Shown piece after piece: positions 1 to 10,461 of a stretch of 64,000 nucleotides of DNA (within the stretch, counting starts at the first letter, position 1; every line of letters starts with the position of its first letter). The notes under the pieces were generated by a model. The model had not been told where the DNA came from, searched no databases, and worked only from the letters and a program-made list of their open reading frames with translations. Made by a program: the position numbers and the translations under genes. The stretch is from Rebecca billardiae RCC1528 (Eukaryota > Haptophyta): NCBI GenBank assembly GCA_965240325.2, contig OZ251251.1:1-64000 (forward strand), given 5' to 3'.

Positions 1-48
1 TGTGGAGCTCCACGCCAGCAGCTTCCTGGCGTGTGCTTTGCATCTGGC

Positions 49-300
49 CACTCAGCAGCACTCTGCGGGCGCCGCCGCGCGCGTGGAGCGCTCCGCTTGA
101 GCGTGGCGCCGTCGCGGCAGCCTCGGTGCAGCATGAGCGCGCGCGACTGAACGCGGGCTCACACGTCCCAAAGCGCGAGAGCAGTGCCATCGGCAGCCGT
201 AATGCGTGCGCTGCTCGGCGCTGCTGCTGCGCACTGCGCTCACACTCTGGGTGGGGGGGCCGCCCTCACCGCATGCGGGGATGCCCTGGCGGCCGCTGGA
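49..300. repeat. Dispersed repeat, copy 1
   Basis: The order of short blocks here (CAGCAGCACTC, GACGCGGGCTCACAC, GCGCGAGAGC, CGGCAGCCG, CGCTGCTCGGCG, GGGGATGCCCT) is repeated at about 2,305-2,545 with substitutions and small indels. The two copies bracket the gene-free left end. The source element is not recognisable. Confidence 0.5.
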
Positions 301-1140
301 TGGATCGGCGGCCTCTAGACGCGTTCTAGCCGACCGAGCCGACCCCCTCGACGGTCAGCCACGCCACCAGTTAGAGCGGACGCCGCCTCGCCGCGAACGG
401 AGGCCTCACACGCACCGCCGCGCGGTCGCAGCGCCCAACCACCACCCGCGAGCCGAGCGCGCGAGCGCCGCGGTGCGAACCAGCAGTGCGCCAAAGCGAG
501 TTAAGGCGCCGGGTGGATGCGCCTCTAGAGACGCGTTCCGACCGACCGAGCCGACCCCCTCGACGGTCAGCCACGCCGCTTGTCAGAGCGAACGCCGCCT
601 CGCCGCGAACGGAGGCCTCACGCGCACGGCCGCGCGGTCGCAGCGCCCAACCACCGCCCGCGAGCCGACCGCGCGAGCGCCGCGCCGCGAATCATCAGTG
701 CAGCAAAGCGAGTCGAGGCGCCGGGTGGATCCGCCTCAAAAGACGCGTTCCGACCGGCCCAGCCGAACCCCTCGACGGTCAGCCACGCCGCTTGTCAGAG
801 CGGACGCCGCCTCGCGCCGCGATCTGAGGCCTCACGCGCATGGCCGCGCGGTCGCAGCAATCGACCACCGCTGTCGAGTCGCAGCACGGGCGCGCCGCGC
901 TGCGAATAGTCAGTGCACCAAAGCGAGTTAAGGCGCCGGGTGGATGCGCCTCTAGAGACGCGTTCCGACCGACCGAGTCGACCCAGTCGACGGCCAGCCA
1001 TGCAGCGAGTTAGAGCAGCTTATTCCGCATCGCCGTCAGCTGAAGGCTCACGCGAACCGCCGCGTACGCGCGCCAGCCACCACAGCCGGCTAGCCGACCG
1101 TGGGCGCGCGCCGCGCTGCGAACCGGCGCGCTCGGGCGGG
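300..1140. repeat. Tandem repeat, about 4 units of 212 bp
   Basis: The segment CGACGGTCAGCC recurs near 349, 561 and 773, and a variant (CGACGGCCAG) occurs near 988, giving spacings of 212, 212 and 215 bp. Each unit also carries the phrases GACGCGTTCCGACC, CGGAGGCCTCAC and AAAGCGAGTTAAGGCGCCGGGTGGAT in the same order. The last unit is the most diverged. No unit has a conserved open frame, so this reads as non-coding satellite-like DNA. Confidence 0.8.
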
Positions 1141-2304
1141 ATAACGCGTGTGGACACGCCCGACAGACGTCCCGATAACCACGCGCCACGGCAAGGGACG
1201 GCCGCTCTCCCTCGAAGCGAGGCGCGTGCGCGAGCAGCGGCACCCAGCAGGGTGCGCAGCGCGGCCGTGATGGTGCGCACCAGAGGCAGTTCGGACGAGG
1301 TGGAGGATGGGGGCGCCGGGGCGGGGGCAGGCTGGGCTGGTGCGCTGCTCCAGACACTGCCGCGACGCGCTCGCGCCACGCGCCGCCGACCTAGCATGCG
1401 CTGCGGTCGCTCGGTTTGCTCGCGGCCCAACCCACGTGCTGCCATCGCCTGCCATCGCGCCCACTGGCGGCACGGCCGGTGGCGGCCACGCGCGCGCTGC
1501 CGCCGACGCAGCGTCGGTGCGGCCTCGACAGGTCGAATCTGGGGCGGGCGCGGGCAGCCCGTGCGGGCGCGCGCGAGAACGCCGCGGGGCGCCACGCCTC
1601 GATCTCGGTTGCGCCGCCGCGTGCGGCGCCCAGGTCCGACGAGCTGACCAGCCGAGCCGCACGGCGTCGCGAGCTCGCCGGCTGCGCCAGTCTCTGTCCT
1701 GCAGCCGCCGCCAGAGCCTGGCTCGTAGTCGTCGCGTGCGCCCTCGCGCGAGCAGCCCGTTGGGCTCTCCGCTTCGCGCTCGGCTGGACCGCCGCGTGCT
1801 GCGCCGCGGTTCCTCGTCGCACCTTGCCAGCCGGAAGGCAGAGGCCAGCAGCTGTCAAGTGGTCGGAGCACTCAGCGCAGGCAGCGAGCGGCAACTGCGG
1901 CTACTTATGGCGGCGGCGGGCGCGGGCGCGGGTGATGGCTGCTTGGCTAGACGACGCGCACGATGCAGCCAAGGCTCGCTAGCAGACGCTCGCCACCGCT
2001 GACGACCAGCGATGGTCACGCTCAAAGGGGCTCGTCTCGGCCGCGCCCAGCGGCGACGCAGTGGGCGCGTACGCGGGGCGGCAGTGCGCAGAGAGCTTGC
2101 TGCGCTCACGCGGAGTGCCGGGCCTGGTCGCCGCAGCGGCTGCCGCTCACTACGCGCACCAGGTGCAGGTTGGGCGAGGAGTAAGATGGGGGGCCGGGGC
2201 GGGGGCAGCTTCGACCCAGGCCTTGGGACGGCTGCACGCCCTCAGAGCTCCCTGCCGCGCGGCCCGCCTCTGGGGCGCTGGCTTTGCGTCCGAGCCCACT
2301 CAGC

Positions 2305-2545
2305 ACTACTAGGCTTCAGCAGCACTCAGCGGGCGCCAAGCCCGAGCTGCGGCGCGGCCACGGCGGCCCTGGTGCGGCGGCAGCGCGCACAGCGTGACGC
2401 GGGCTCACACACACAAGCCCCACTGCGCGAGAGCCGCGCCTAACCGGCAGCCGCGACGCGCTGCTCGGCGCGGCTGCCTGGCTACGCTCCAGCCGCCTGA
2501 CTATAGGCCGCCCTTGCTGCCAGCGGGGATGCCCTCGCTCCGGGG
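2305..2545. repeat. Dispersed repeat, copy 2
   Basis: This is the diverged second copy of the repeat at 49-300, in the same orientation and with the same order of short shared blocks. It has no open frame conserved with copy 1. Confidence 0.5.
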
Positions 2546-2782
2546 CGTGGCCCGTTCACGACCCGCCACCAATTCGGCCGTCCAAGTGGCGCTCGACTGC
2601 CTGCACACAAACAGCATGCCGAGTGCTGCGCCACTGGCCTAGCCAGCCAGAATAAAGTCGGCGCGATCGTCGGAGTAGTACTGTAATCTCAGACGCTCTC
2701 GCGGGCCCGGCCCGCCCGCGGCGCGGTCACGGCCCGACGGCCCTAGCTATACCGATTGATGGGTGATCGATGCCTGCTCCTC

Positions 2783-3138
2783 CTACTGCTGCTCAGCCGG
2801 GCGGCGCGGCGGCGGCGCGCCGGGCTGCGGCGGCTGCGCGCTGGGCGGCAGCGCGCGCTGCGCCTGCTGCTGCTGCGCCTGCTGCTGCGCGGCGCGCGCC
2901 GCCTGCGCCTGCTGCACGGCCGCGGCCGCGGCGAGCATCGCCGCCTGCTGCTGCTGCTGCGGCCCGCCGGCTGGCTGCCCGGCCGCCTTGGCCGCGGCGA
3001 GCCGCTCGGCGAGCGCCTGCTGCTGCCGATGCGCCGCGAGCGCGTGCTGCTGCTGCTGCTGCTGCTGCGCCTGCTGCGCCGCGCTCAGCGCGGCGCCGCC
3101 CTTGGCCGCGGCGGCCGCGGCGTGCGCGGCCTGCTGCG

Positions 3139-3209
<71 letters not shown>

Positions 3210-3703
3210 GCGGCGCGCAGCTGCCCCACCGCCGCGGCCGCCTGCTGCTGCTGCTGCTGCTGCTGCTGCGCCGCCTGCGCGCGCAGCTGCGCCGCGGCCG
3301 CGGCGGCGCGCGCCTGCGCCTGCGCCGCCGCCTCGCTCGCCGGGTCGGCGGCGGCGGAGGACGAGGGCGGCAGCGCGCCGGGCGGGCGGGCGTGCTGCAT
3401 CGCCTGCGCGCGCTCGAGCAGCAGCTGCTGCTGCTGCTGCGCCGACAGCGCCGTGCCGTCGCCGCGCCGGCTCGCCGCCGCCGCCTGCTGCTGCGCCGCC
3501 GCGCGCATCGCCGCGAGCTGCTGCTGCGCCGTGACCGCCGCCATCGCGCCCGACGTGCCGCCCACGCCCGGCGCGAGCGGCGGCGGGCCCGCGCGCCCCG
3601 CGCCGGCGTCGAGCGCGGCGCGCTGCGCGGCGTAGAGCTGCTGCGCCGCGCTGAGCGCGGGCGGCGGCGGCCGCCGCGCCACGCCGCCGCCCTCCGCCAC
3701 CGA

Positions 3704-3755
<52 letters not shown>

Positions 3756-4215
3756 GCGGCGGCGCCGCCGCCCGGCGGCGGCTGCGGCGGCGCCATGCCC
3801 GCCGACGTGCCCGGCTGCTGCTGCTGCGGCGGCGGCGGCGGCGGCTGCTGCGACGTGGGCGGCTGCGGCTGCGCGCTGGGCGTGGGCGGCTGCGAGTGCG
3901 TCGGCGGCCGCGCCTTGCCGCCCGCGCCGCCGCCCTTGGGCGCGCGCCCCTTGCCGCCGCCGCCCGCCGCCTGCGCGCCGCCGCCCTTGGCCTTCTTGCC
4001 GCACGCGCGCGCGGCGCCGGCCGCGCCGGCCGCGCCGGCCGCGCCGGCCGCGCCGCCGCCGCCGCCGGCCGCGCCCGCGCCCGCGCCGCCGGCCGCGCCG
4101 CCGGCCGCGCCGCCGCCGCCGCCGGCGCCGCCGCCGGCGCCGGCGCCGCCGCCGGCGCCGCCGGGCGCGCCGTCCGCCGCCGACGAGCGCGCGCCGTCGC
4201 CGCCCGCGCGGCGCG

Positions 4216-4263
<48 letters not shown>

Positions 4264-6300
4264 TCTCCGGGTGCGCGAGCAGCGCGAGCGGCAGCAGCGG
4301 CTCCTCGCTCCAGCCCACGCCCGCGTCCGACGCGTCCGCGAGCGCGCCGAGCCGCGCCTGCGCCGCCGCCTGCCGCTCCGACTCGCGCGCCGACGGCAGC
4401 CGCGCGCCCGCGCCCGCGGACGCCTGCGCGGACGCGGGCGGCGGCGGCGGCTTGGGCGCGGGCTTGGGCGCCGCGCCGCCGCCCGCCGCCGGCTGCGCCG
4501 CGCCCGCCGCCGCCGCCGCGCCCGCCGCGGGCTCGGCGGACGCGCGCGCGCGGTACGCCGCCGCCTCCTTGCGCGCGACCTCTGCGAACGCGCGCGCAAA
4601 CGGCGCGGACGCGCAGTGCGGCGGCAGCACGAGGTGGAAGCGGCGCGCGCCGTCGAGGCTCGCCGCGATCGGCAGCGGCGGCGGCGGCGGCGGCTCGCCC
4701 TCGGCGGGCGGCGGCGGCGGCCGGTTGCCCGGCGCCACCTCGTCCGCGTACGACAGCACGGCGAGCGCGCGGCAGCCGTCGTGCAGCAGAGGCGTGTCCT
4801 GCGCGCCCGCGCCCTCCGGCCCGCCGGCCGGGTGGGTGAGCGTGACGGGCACCTGCTCGAGCTGGTGCGCGAGCTGCACCTCCGCGCCGCCGTCGCCGTC
4901 GCCGCCGAGCGCGAGGCCCGCGGGCGCGGTCGGCTCGCAGTGCGCGAGGCCGAGGCGGAGCGCGCCGCCGCCGAGCCCGCGCGAGCCGACGCCCGACGGC
5001 GCGCCCACGCCGCAGCCCGCCGCGTGCGCGAGCGCCTCGTCGGCGGGCTCGGCGCTGGGCGGCGGCAGCTGCAGCGCGGCCGCGACGTGGTGGTGCGACG
5101 CGACCGCCACCGCCTGCACCGCCGCGGCCGTCGCGGCGAGCTGCGCGGCGGGCCCCCCCTGCGGCGGCGGCGGCGGCGGCGCGCCCGCGCGCGCCGCCGC
5201 CGCCTGCTGCGCCTGCTGCGCCGCCTGCGCCTGCGCGCGCGCCTGCTGCTGCTGCAGCAGCTGCGCGTGCTTGGCGAGCACCGCGTCGCGCCGCGCGCCG
5301 CGCGCCACGCGCTCGAGCGCGTACCGCCACGGCTCGACCGGCGGCACGACGCGCAGGTTGTGCGCGTACCCGCACAGCCGCACGCCCACCGAGGCGGGCG
5401 GCGCCGACCAGAGGCGCGAGGGCATGAGGAAGCGGCGGCCCGTCGCGCCGTCCGCGGGGCGCGGCGGCGGGTGCACGCCCGGCGCGCGCCGCTGCAGCTC
5501 CGCGTCGTGCGCCGCCGAGACGGCGAGCGGGTCCACCCGCCCGAAGCGCGCCGCCAGCTGCTGCTCGGCAAGCGCGCCCGCGATCGCGGGCGGCCGCGGC
5601 GCGGGCGAGCCGGGCGGCCCCTCGCGCGCCGCCTGCAGCTGCATCTTGTAGTGCGCGATGGCCTGCGGCGCGTGCCGCTCCGCGTACGAGCGCTTCTGCG
5701 CGACCGCGCCCTTGAGCTCCGCCCAGTGCTCGCGCGTGCGCTTGGCCTGCGCGCGCGGGCGCGCGGACGCGCGGGCGCGCGGGCGGGCGCACGCACGCGG
5801 AGGGAGCGGCGGCGGCGCGTGAGCCGAGAGCCCGCGATGCGCGCGGGCGCGCGCGCCGCGCGCGCGCGCGCGCGCGCCTGCACGATGTGCGTGCGCAGCA
5901 GCGCCAGCTGCCGCTCGCGCGCGCCCACGCCGCCGCCCGCGGCCGAGGGCGGCGGCGGCGAGGCGGCGGCGGCCGCGGCGGCGGCGGCGGCCGCCGCGGC
6001 CGCGGCCGCCGCCGAGCCCTTGCCGCCGCGCGGCGTGGGCGGCCCGCCGCCGCCGCCCGCGGCGGGCGCGGCGCCCGGGCCGTGCGCCTCGCGCCACGCG
6101 GCCAGCTCGGCCAGCCACGCCGCCGCCTCGCCGCCGCCGCCCCCGAGCCCGCCGCCGCCCCCCTTGGCGCCGCCGCCGCCGCCGCCCGCGGCCGCATGCC
6201 GGCAGCCGCCAAACGCGGCGAGGGACAGCCCGCCCGGCACGCCGTGCGAGGCGGTGAGGGACGCGGCGGAGGCGCGCGCGCGCTCGAGCGAGCGCGGCGC

Positions 6301-6331
<31 letters not shown>

Positions 6332-6928
6332 CGACCCTCCGAGTGCGTGTCGGAGTGGCCGGCGGCGCGCTCGGCGGCGGCGGCGGCGGCGGCGGCGGCG
6401 CGCCCGCCCGCCGCGTCGCGCGCGGCCGCGCGCGCGACGGCGCGCGCCGCGTCCGCGCGCGCCGCCGCCGCCGCGCGGCGCTTGCCGCCCGACGGCCGGC
6501 CGGCGCCCGCGCCGCCGGCCGCGCGCCCGCCCGGCGGCGGCGGCGCGGACGCGCCGGCGGCCGCCGCCGCCGCGGCCGCGGCCGTCGGCGCGGCGGCGGC
6601 GGCGGCGGCGGTGGCGCCCGCGGCGGCGCGCGCCGCGGCGGCGCGCGCCGCCGCGGCGCCCGCCGCCGCGCGCGACGGCTCGGCCGCCGCCAGCGCGTCC
6701 GCGCGCGCCGCGTGCGCGAGCGGCGCGCGCGCGAGCGCGCCGCGCCGCGCCGCGTGCGCGTACGCGGCCGCGTGCAGCGCCGCGCCCGCCGCGGCGCGCG
6801 GCGCGAGGCACACCGGCGGGAGCGCGGGCGCGGACGCGGCGGGCGCGCCCGCCTCGGCCAGCGCCGCCGCGGCGAGCGCGCGCGCCTCGCGCTCGAGCTC
6901 GTCGCACCCGCCCTCCGCCTCCTCCTCC

Positions 6929-6979
<51 letters not shown>

Positions 6980-7226
6980 CCGAGCAGCGCGCGCTCGAGC
7001 GCGAGCGTGAGCGACACGCGGCGGCGCGAGCGCGGCGGCGGCGGCGGCTCGGCGGCGGGCGCGGCGGCGTGCGCCGCCGCCTCGAGGCGGCCGATGGCGG
7101 AGTGCAGCTCGGGCAGCGCGGCGCAGGCCCACCACGCGCGGTGCCCCGCCGCCGAGCCGCCGCCGTGCTGCGCGCACGCGCGCACGCAGTGCCGCTGCAC
7201 GAGCGGCGCGGCGCCGCCCGCGCACA

Positions 7227-7259
<33 letters not shown>

Positions 7260-8220
7260 GGCCCGCGGCCGCGGCGGCGGCGCGCGGCGGCGCGTGCGCG
7301 CGCGCGCCAGGCTGCTTGGCGCCGGGCGCGTCGGGCGGCGCGGCGGCGTGCGCGCCGATGCGCGAGACGATCGCCACCTCGAGCGGCGAGGGCAGCGGCG
7401 ACGGCGCCGGCGCGCCGCCCGCCGCGGCGGGCGCGCCCCCGTGCGCGGGCGGCATCGAGTGGCGCGCGTGCGCGTGCACCCGCTGCAGCTGCCGCACGAG
7501 GTCGACCGGGTACATGCCCACCTGCAGCGCCCAGAGCGCGCGCTTGTTCGCCGGCGTGAAGCCGAAGCGCAGCGCCGCCGTCGCCGCCGCCTCCGCGCGC
7601 CGCGCCGCCAGCGCCGCGCTCGGCGGCTCCGCCCCGCCGCCGCCCCCGTCCGCGCGCGCCTCAGGCTCGGCCGCCGCCGCGCCGCTGGCTGCTGGGCCTG
7701 CAGGCTGCTCCTCGAGCGCGACGGTGAAGAGGTGGTCGTAGAGCGAGACGCGCAGCCGCTTGGACGGCCGGGCGGACTCGCCGCCGGGCGCGCCCGCGGG
7801 CGCGGCGGCGGGCGCGGCGGCGGGCGGCGGCGCGCGCGGCGCGGGCGCGGGCGCGGCGGCGGCGGCGGGCGCGGCGGCGGGCGGCGCGGCGGCGGGCGGC
7901 CTGGGCGGCGGCGCGGCGGCCGGCTTCGCCGCGCCGCCGACCCCGCCGCCGACCCCGCCCAGCGGCGCGCGCGCGAGCGCGGCCGCGCGCGCGCGGCGGC
8001 GCGCGACGAGCGCGCGCGCGACGCGCCTGCCGTCGAGCGCGGGCGCGAGCTCGGCCGCGGCGGCGGGGGCGGCGGGCTTGGCGTGGCGGCGCGGGGGGAG
8101 GCCGAAGCGGACGGCGGGGCGCTGCGCGCCGCCGAGCGCGTCCGCCGCCGCCGGCGCGCCCGGCGGCGGCGGCGTCGTCGGCTCGGCGGCGGGCGCCGCC
8201 TGCGGCTCCGCCGCGGCCAT
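2783..8220 (-). CDS. Large low-complexity polyQ protein, 2 exons, function unknown
   Basis: Exon 1 is 8220-5878 (781 codons) and exon 2 is 5746-2783, giving about 1,768 aa. The intron (5877-5747, 131 bp) has a GC donor (CAG/GCGCGC) and a CAG acceptor. Skipping it joins two frames in phase 0 and gives a credible segment (HIVQ/AKRTREHWAELKG). The start is the first ATG of the frame. Ordered-looking segments are LYDHLFTVALEEQ (about residue 190), RFGFTPANKRALWALQVGMY (about residues 255-275) and a block after the splice with CGYAHNLRVVPPVEPWRYAL. The C-terminal third is Ala/Gln-rich, with a run of about 22 Gln encoded by CAG. This composition is common in nuclear transcription cofactors, but I recognise no family. 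The antisense frames are Arg/Leu-rich shadows. It is divergent from the STPG/LRR gene, 267 bp away. Confidence 0.65.
3140..3209. repeat. CTG/CAG trinucleotide tract (polyQ-coding)
   Basis: A near-perfect run of CTG on the plus strand reads as CAG on the coding minus strand and encodes about 22 consecutive Gln near the C-terminus of the protein at 2,783-8,220. Shorter CAG and GCC runs flank it. It is likely to be length-polymorphic. Confidence 0.9.
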
Positions 8221-8487
8221 CAAGCCAGCCAGTGGCAGCAAGCAGCAGCGCCGCGCGCCGCTCGAGCGCCTCGACGCGCGAGCAGAGAGCGGCCGGCCGG
8301 CCAAACGCACGATGGCGGCCGCCACCCCATGGGATCGATGTCGTTACTTGCGCGCCGAAGCCAGCAGCTCTGCTCGGCAGCAGGGTGGCGCCGCGCGCCC
8401 ACAGCACACCCGCCGAGAGGAGGGCCGCCCGCGCACGGCCGGGGCGCAGGCAGGCGCAGCCGCCGCCGCCGCCGCCGCCGCCGCAGC
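8221..8487. promoter_or_regulatory. Divergent intergenic region, probable bidirectional promoter
   Basis: These 267 bp separate two head-to-head start codons (minus 8220, plus 8488). No TATA-like box is evident. A (GCC)n run (8460-8484) directly precedes the plus-strand ATG. The promoter role is inferred from position only. Confidence 0.4.
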
Positions 8488-10215
8488 ATGGCGGGGATGA
8501 ACTCGACCTCCCCGCGCTTCCCGCGCGACCCCGTCATCATCGGCCGCGTCCTCGGCCCCGAGACGTACGACCCGCGCGCCAAGCCGGGCGTGCAGCTGTA
8601 CGAGCCCGAGAAGAAGTCGCAGCCGTTCGCGTCGGCGACGCAGCGCTTCCCGCGCGGCGCGTCGGCGTACGAGCAGTCGCTCGGCCCGGGCTCGTACAAG
8701 CCCAACTACAACGCGGCGATCTCGCACTCGGGCCTCATCGCCGTGCACGACCACGGGCGGCAGTCGGCGCCGTTTGCGTCCAAGCTCGATCGCTTCAACG
8801 CGCTCGGCGTGGGCAAGGGGCCCGAGGCGACGCCGCCGCCGTACTTCGACCCGGCGCGCGAGTCGGACAAGTGGCGCGTGCAGCCCTCCCTCGCCGCCGC
8901 GTGGGGCCGCGCCAAGCGCTGGGACGCCAAGCACCTGCGGCCGTACCCGCACCGCCCGGACTACTACAACGTGGACGTCTCGACGGCGGTGCCGCGCATG
9001 GCGGTGCTCACGCCGCTCACGCACGACTACGTGGGGGAGCAGCGGCGGTACCGCGAGCTGGAGGCGAACGGGCTGCTCGACGAGGCCGGCCGCCCGCTCT
9101 CCGCCAAGAAGCGCCCCGACGGCTCCGCAGCCCCGCCCGCCCTCGACTATTCGTTCCAGGAGCTGCACAGCCTGGCGCAGCTGCTCAGCGAGGCGCCGGT
9201 GGAGGACGTCGCGGGGCGGCTGCCGCCGATGGTGACGCTGCCGCGCGCGGAGGCGGCGGAGGCGCAGCCCGCGCCGGGGCGCGCCACCTCCGCCGCCGCG
9301 CGCGCCGCCGCCGCCGCCGCCGCCGCCAACGGCCCCGCCGCCGCCGCCGCCGCCGCCGCCGCGTCTGGCGCAGACGAGGAGGGCGCCCAGGCAGAAGCGG
9401 AGGAGCGGCGCTGGGTGGCGAGCGCGCTGCGGCTGGACAACAACGCGCTGAGCACGGTGGAGGAGCTGCCCGACGTGCTGCCGGTGCGCGCGCGCGCGCG
9501 CGCGCCCGCGCCGCCGCACCATCCCCCCTTTCGCCCGCCCCCCCGCGCGCGCGCGTCTCCCCGTCGCCGCGCGCGCTCACGGCCTCGGCGTGTGTGCGCG
9601 CTGTGCTGTGCGCGCGCGCTGTGTGCTGTGTGCGCGCTCGCAGCGGCTCGTGCTCTCGTGCGACAAGGTGGTGCGGCTCGACCTCGCGTCGAACCGGATC
9701 GTCACGCTCGGCGGCGCGCTCCTCTGCACGCCGCACCTCGTCTCCCTCCGCCTCCACGACAACGCCATCGCCGACCTCGCAGAGCTGCGCTCATTGCTCG
9801 CGCTGCCCGAGCTGCGCGCGCTCACGGCGCACGGCAACCCGCTGGCGGAGGGGACGGCGCAGTACCGGCTGCTGCTGCTCGCCGCGCTGCCGCAGCTGCG
9901 CACGCTGGACACGTCCACCGTCACCGGTGCGCGCGCGCGCGCGCGCGGCGCGCCCCCGCGCGCCCCCACGCCACCGCCTGCCCCCGCGCGCTCACCCGGC
10001 CGCCGCCCCGCCCGACCCGCCCCCCGTCGGGCGCCGCCCTCCGCCTCCGCCCCGCAGAGCGCGAGCGCCAGGCGCGCGACGCGCTGGGCAGCTCGGCGGC
10101 GGGGCGCAAGGCGCTCAAGCCGCTGTACGCCGCGCACAAGGCGATGATGGCGGCGCGGACCGCCGCGGCCGAGGCCGCCGCCGAGCAGTCGCAGCGCAGC
10201 CGGCGAGCGGCATAG
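8488..10215 (+). CDS. STPG-motif and leucine-rich-repeat protein, probably ciliary
   Basis: Three exons, 8488-9483, 9644-9926 and 10058-10215, join in phase to give 478 aa. Both introns are GTGCGC..CAG. The N-terminus carries two sperm-tail PG-rich type motifs (LGPETYDP at 22-29, LGPGSYKP at 65-72). An Ala-rich stretch (about residues 265-290) leads into leucine-rich repeats: LRLDNNALSTVEELPDVLP is interrupted by intron 1 and continues as VVRLDLASNRIVTLGGALL and LVSLRLHDNAIADLAEL. The LRR cap LDTSTVTERERQ is rebuilt across intron 2, which supports the splice. The order resembles LRRC51-like axonemal proteins. STPG and such LRR proteins are known in cilia and flagella, so an axonemal role is inferred. 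The first ATG is in good context after a GCC run; a second lies at 8497. Confidence 0.85.
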   Translation: MAGMNSTSPRFPRDPVIIGRVLGPETYDPRAKPGVQLYEPEKKSQPFASATQRFPRGASAYEQSLGPGSYKPNYNAAISHSGLIAVHDHGRQSAPFASKLDRFNALGVGKGPEATPPPYFDPARESDKWRVQPSLAAAWGRAKRWDAKHLRPYPHRPDYYNVDVSTAVPRMAVLTPLTHDYVGEQRRYRELEANGLLDEAGRPLSAKKRPDGSAAPPALDYSFQELHSLAQLLSEAPVEDVAGRLPPMVTLPRAEAAEAQPAPGRATSAAARAAAAAAAANGPAAAAAAAAASGADEEGAQAEAEERRWVASALRLDNNALSTVEELPDVLPVRARARAPAPPHHPPFRPPPRARASPRRRARSRPRRVCALCCARALCAVCALAAARALVRQGGAARPRVEPDRHARRRAPLHAAPRLPPPPRQRHRRPRRAALIARAARAARAHGARQPAGGGDGAVPAAAARRAAAAAHAGHVHRHRCARARARRAPARPHATACPRALTRPPPRPTRPPSGAALRLRPAERERQARDALGSSAAGRKALKPLYAAHKAMMAARTAAAEAAAEQSQRSRRAA

Positions 10216-10370
10216 GGCATAGGTCGGCGTGCGCAGCGACTCGTCAGCACGACGGATCATCAGATAATCGGTTGCTCATCGCCCAGTCGGCTGCTGCCGA
10301 AAAGAACTGTTACAAAACGGGCAGCATCACCATCTAGACAAAGCGGATCTTTTCTACGTACCCGCATTCA

Positions 10371-10376
10371 AATAAA
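10371..10376 (+). terminator. Possible polyadenylation signal AATAAA
   Basis: An AATAAA lies 156 bases after the stop of the STPG/LRR gene, in a short AT-richer stretch before the next gene. Whether this organism uses AATAAA cannot be told from the window. Confidence 0.3.
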
Positions 10377-10461
10377 GCCGTTCACCGGTGGCGGCGCAGC
10401 GGCGCTGACGTTATCGTCCGGCGCATCTCGGGGGAGGCGCAGCAGCAAGCGGGGCGCAGCC

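Larger units (their letters stand above)
1..2782. other. Gene-free left end with repeats
   Basis: I see no convincing gene in this 2.8-kb stretch. Reading frames on both strands are Arg/Ala/Pro-rich, lack domain-like segments and look like by-products of high GC. It holds a 212-bp tandem repeat and two diverged copies of a dispersed repeat. An AATAAA at 2,651-2,656 could be a plus-strand transcript end, but nothing coding leads into it. Confidence 0.6.

Noticed and set aside
2756-7741. Very long plus-strand frame (1,661 codons) opposite the polyQ gene
   Set aside because: It is almost entirely Arg, Leu, Ala and Gly with homopolymer runs, has no domain-like segment and is the shadow of CAG/GCC-rich minus-strand coding DNA.
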